Part shown: positions 5,325-5,910 of the stretch, one piece after another | Numbering within the stretch: the first letter of the stretch is position 1 | Layout of the letters: each line of letters starts with the position of its first letter | NCBI GenBank assembly: GCA_902797515.1 | Contig: CADBSX010000235.1 | Coordinates: 1 to 5,910 of the forward strand | Reading direction: 5' to 3' | Length of the DNA stretch: 5,910 nucleotides | From: an uncultured Eubacteriales bacterium | Lineage (GTDB): Bacteria > Bacillota > Clostridia > Christensenellales > Borkfalkiaceae | Notes under the pieces: generated by a model | Told to the model about the DNA's origin: nothing | What the model saw: only the letters and a program-made list of their open reading frames with translations | Database searches by the model: none | Position numbers and translations under genes: made by a program

Positions 5325-5910
5325 ATGAAATTCGGAACTCTTGTCCGCGTCAAAGACGTAAAAGAGTGCGGCGCGGCGTTTGAAAAACTGAATAAAGCGG
5401 GCTTTGAAAGTTGTCAACTCGTCTTTAAGCCCGATAAATACGACGTCGAGGACGCGTATATTATAAAAGACGCGGCGGAAAAAAACGGAATAGAGATTTC
5501 GGCGTTTTTCGCGGGATATAAAGACGACTACACCGCGTGGGATCTGAAATACGATTATTTGAACGCGGGGCTCAACAGCGCGGCTTTCGGCGCGGAAAGG
5601 CTCGGTTATCTTCTCGGCTCGCTGCCGTTTATCCGCGCGCTCGGAACTGCGGATATGATAATCCACGCGGGATTCGTCCCGAACGATCCGTTCGCCGAGA
5701 AATACGCGGATATGGTCTGCAAGATAACGCTTCTCGCCGAGCGCGCGAAAAAATACGGGCTCAACGTTCTGTTCGAGACGGGCGGCGAGAGCCCCGTAAC
5801 TCTGCTCCGCCTTATAAAAGAGGCGAATACGGGCAATCTGTTCGTAAATCTCGACACGGGAAATCTTATAACCTACGGCTACGGAAATCCCTGCGACGCG
5901 GTGATGACTC
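5325..5910 (+). CDS. Sugar phosphate isomerase/epimerase-like TIM-barrel protein (AP endonuclease 2 family), 3' end missing
   Basis: The first 195 codons are present and the frame stays open to the window edge. The product starts MKFGTLVRVKDVKECG, a first beta strand followed by a helix, as in xylose-isomerase-like TIM barrels. Later come HAGFVPNDP (His114), VLFETGGE (Glu151 at a strand end) and VNLDTGNL (Asp177), the usual places for metal ligands in this fold. A family member would isomerise, epimerise or dehydrate a sugar or sugar acid with a divalent metal; the exact substrate cannot be read. The ATG follows the NagB-like gene by 17 nt and has no clear ribosome binding site, so translation may depend on the upstream gene. 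No terminator lies between them, so it is likely the third gene of the amino-sugar operon. The remaining part of the barrel, including the last metal ligand, lies outside the window. Confidence 0.82.
   Translation, partial: MKFGTLVRVKDVKECGAAFEKLNKAGFESCQLVFKPDKYDVEDAYIIKDAAEKNGIEISAFFAGYKDDYTAWDLKYDYLNAGLNSAAFGAERLGYLLGSLPFIRALGTADMIIHAGFVPNDPFAEKYADMVCKITLLAERAKKYGLNVLFETGGESPVTLLRLIKEANTGNLFVNLDTGNLITYGYGNPCDAVMT

Overview
This 5.9-kb window is chromosomal and reads as a low-to-mid GC member of the Firmicutes/Clostridia. The basis is a conserved rpmE, yqhQ (DUF1385), prmC, prfA translation block of the kind seen in Clostridia, AAGG/GGAG-type ribosome binding sites, consensus sigma-A-like promoters, and a codon style that mixes GCG, GAC and CTC with many ATA and AAA. 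An uncultured gut Clostridia lineage is a reasonable guess, but the assignment below class level is inference.

Left part (1-2273, all minus strand): transcription runs right to left. It starts at a textbook promoter in front of rpmE (ribosomal protein L31, zinc-binding form), passes a hairpin that looks like a terminator or attenuator, and enters a 594-codon gene. That gene fuses a membrane DUF1385/YqhQ protein to PrmC, the methyltransferase that modifies peptide release factors. Its stop codon overlaps the start of prfA (release factor 1), one of PrmC's substrates; prfA leaves the window after 27 codons. The block therefore serves translation and translation termination.

Middle (2274-3298): an AraC-family regulator on the minus strand, with a possible weak terminator inside its last codons, and a 158-bp divergent control region. 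This region holds a good araC promoter, an overlapping candidate promoter for the rightward operon, and an inverted repeat just upstream of nagA.

Right part (3299-5910, plus strand): a compact operon of nagA (N-acetylglucosamine-6-phosphate deacetylase family), a NagB-like sugar-phosphate isomerase/deaminase overlapping it by 4 bp, and an AP-endonuclease-2/xylose-isomerase-like TIM-barrel protein that runs off the end. With the divergent AraC regulator this looks like an inducible amino-sugar catabolic module. The oddest member is the NagB-like protein. It keeps the catalytic Asp, His and Glu motifs, but it has Asn in place of a catalytic Asp and appears to lack the usual phosphate-binding residues, so its true substrate is open.

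No rRNA, tRNA, CRISPR array, insertion sequence or phage gene was seen. No gene-free stretch exceeds 160 bp.
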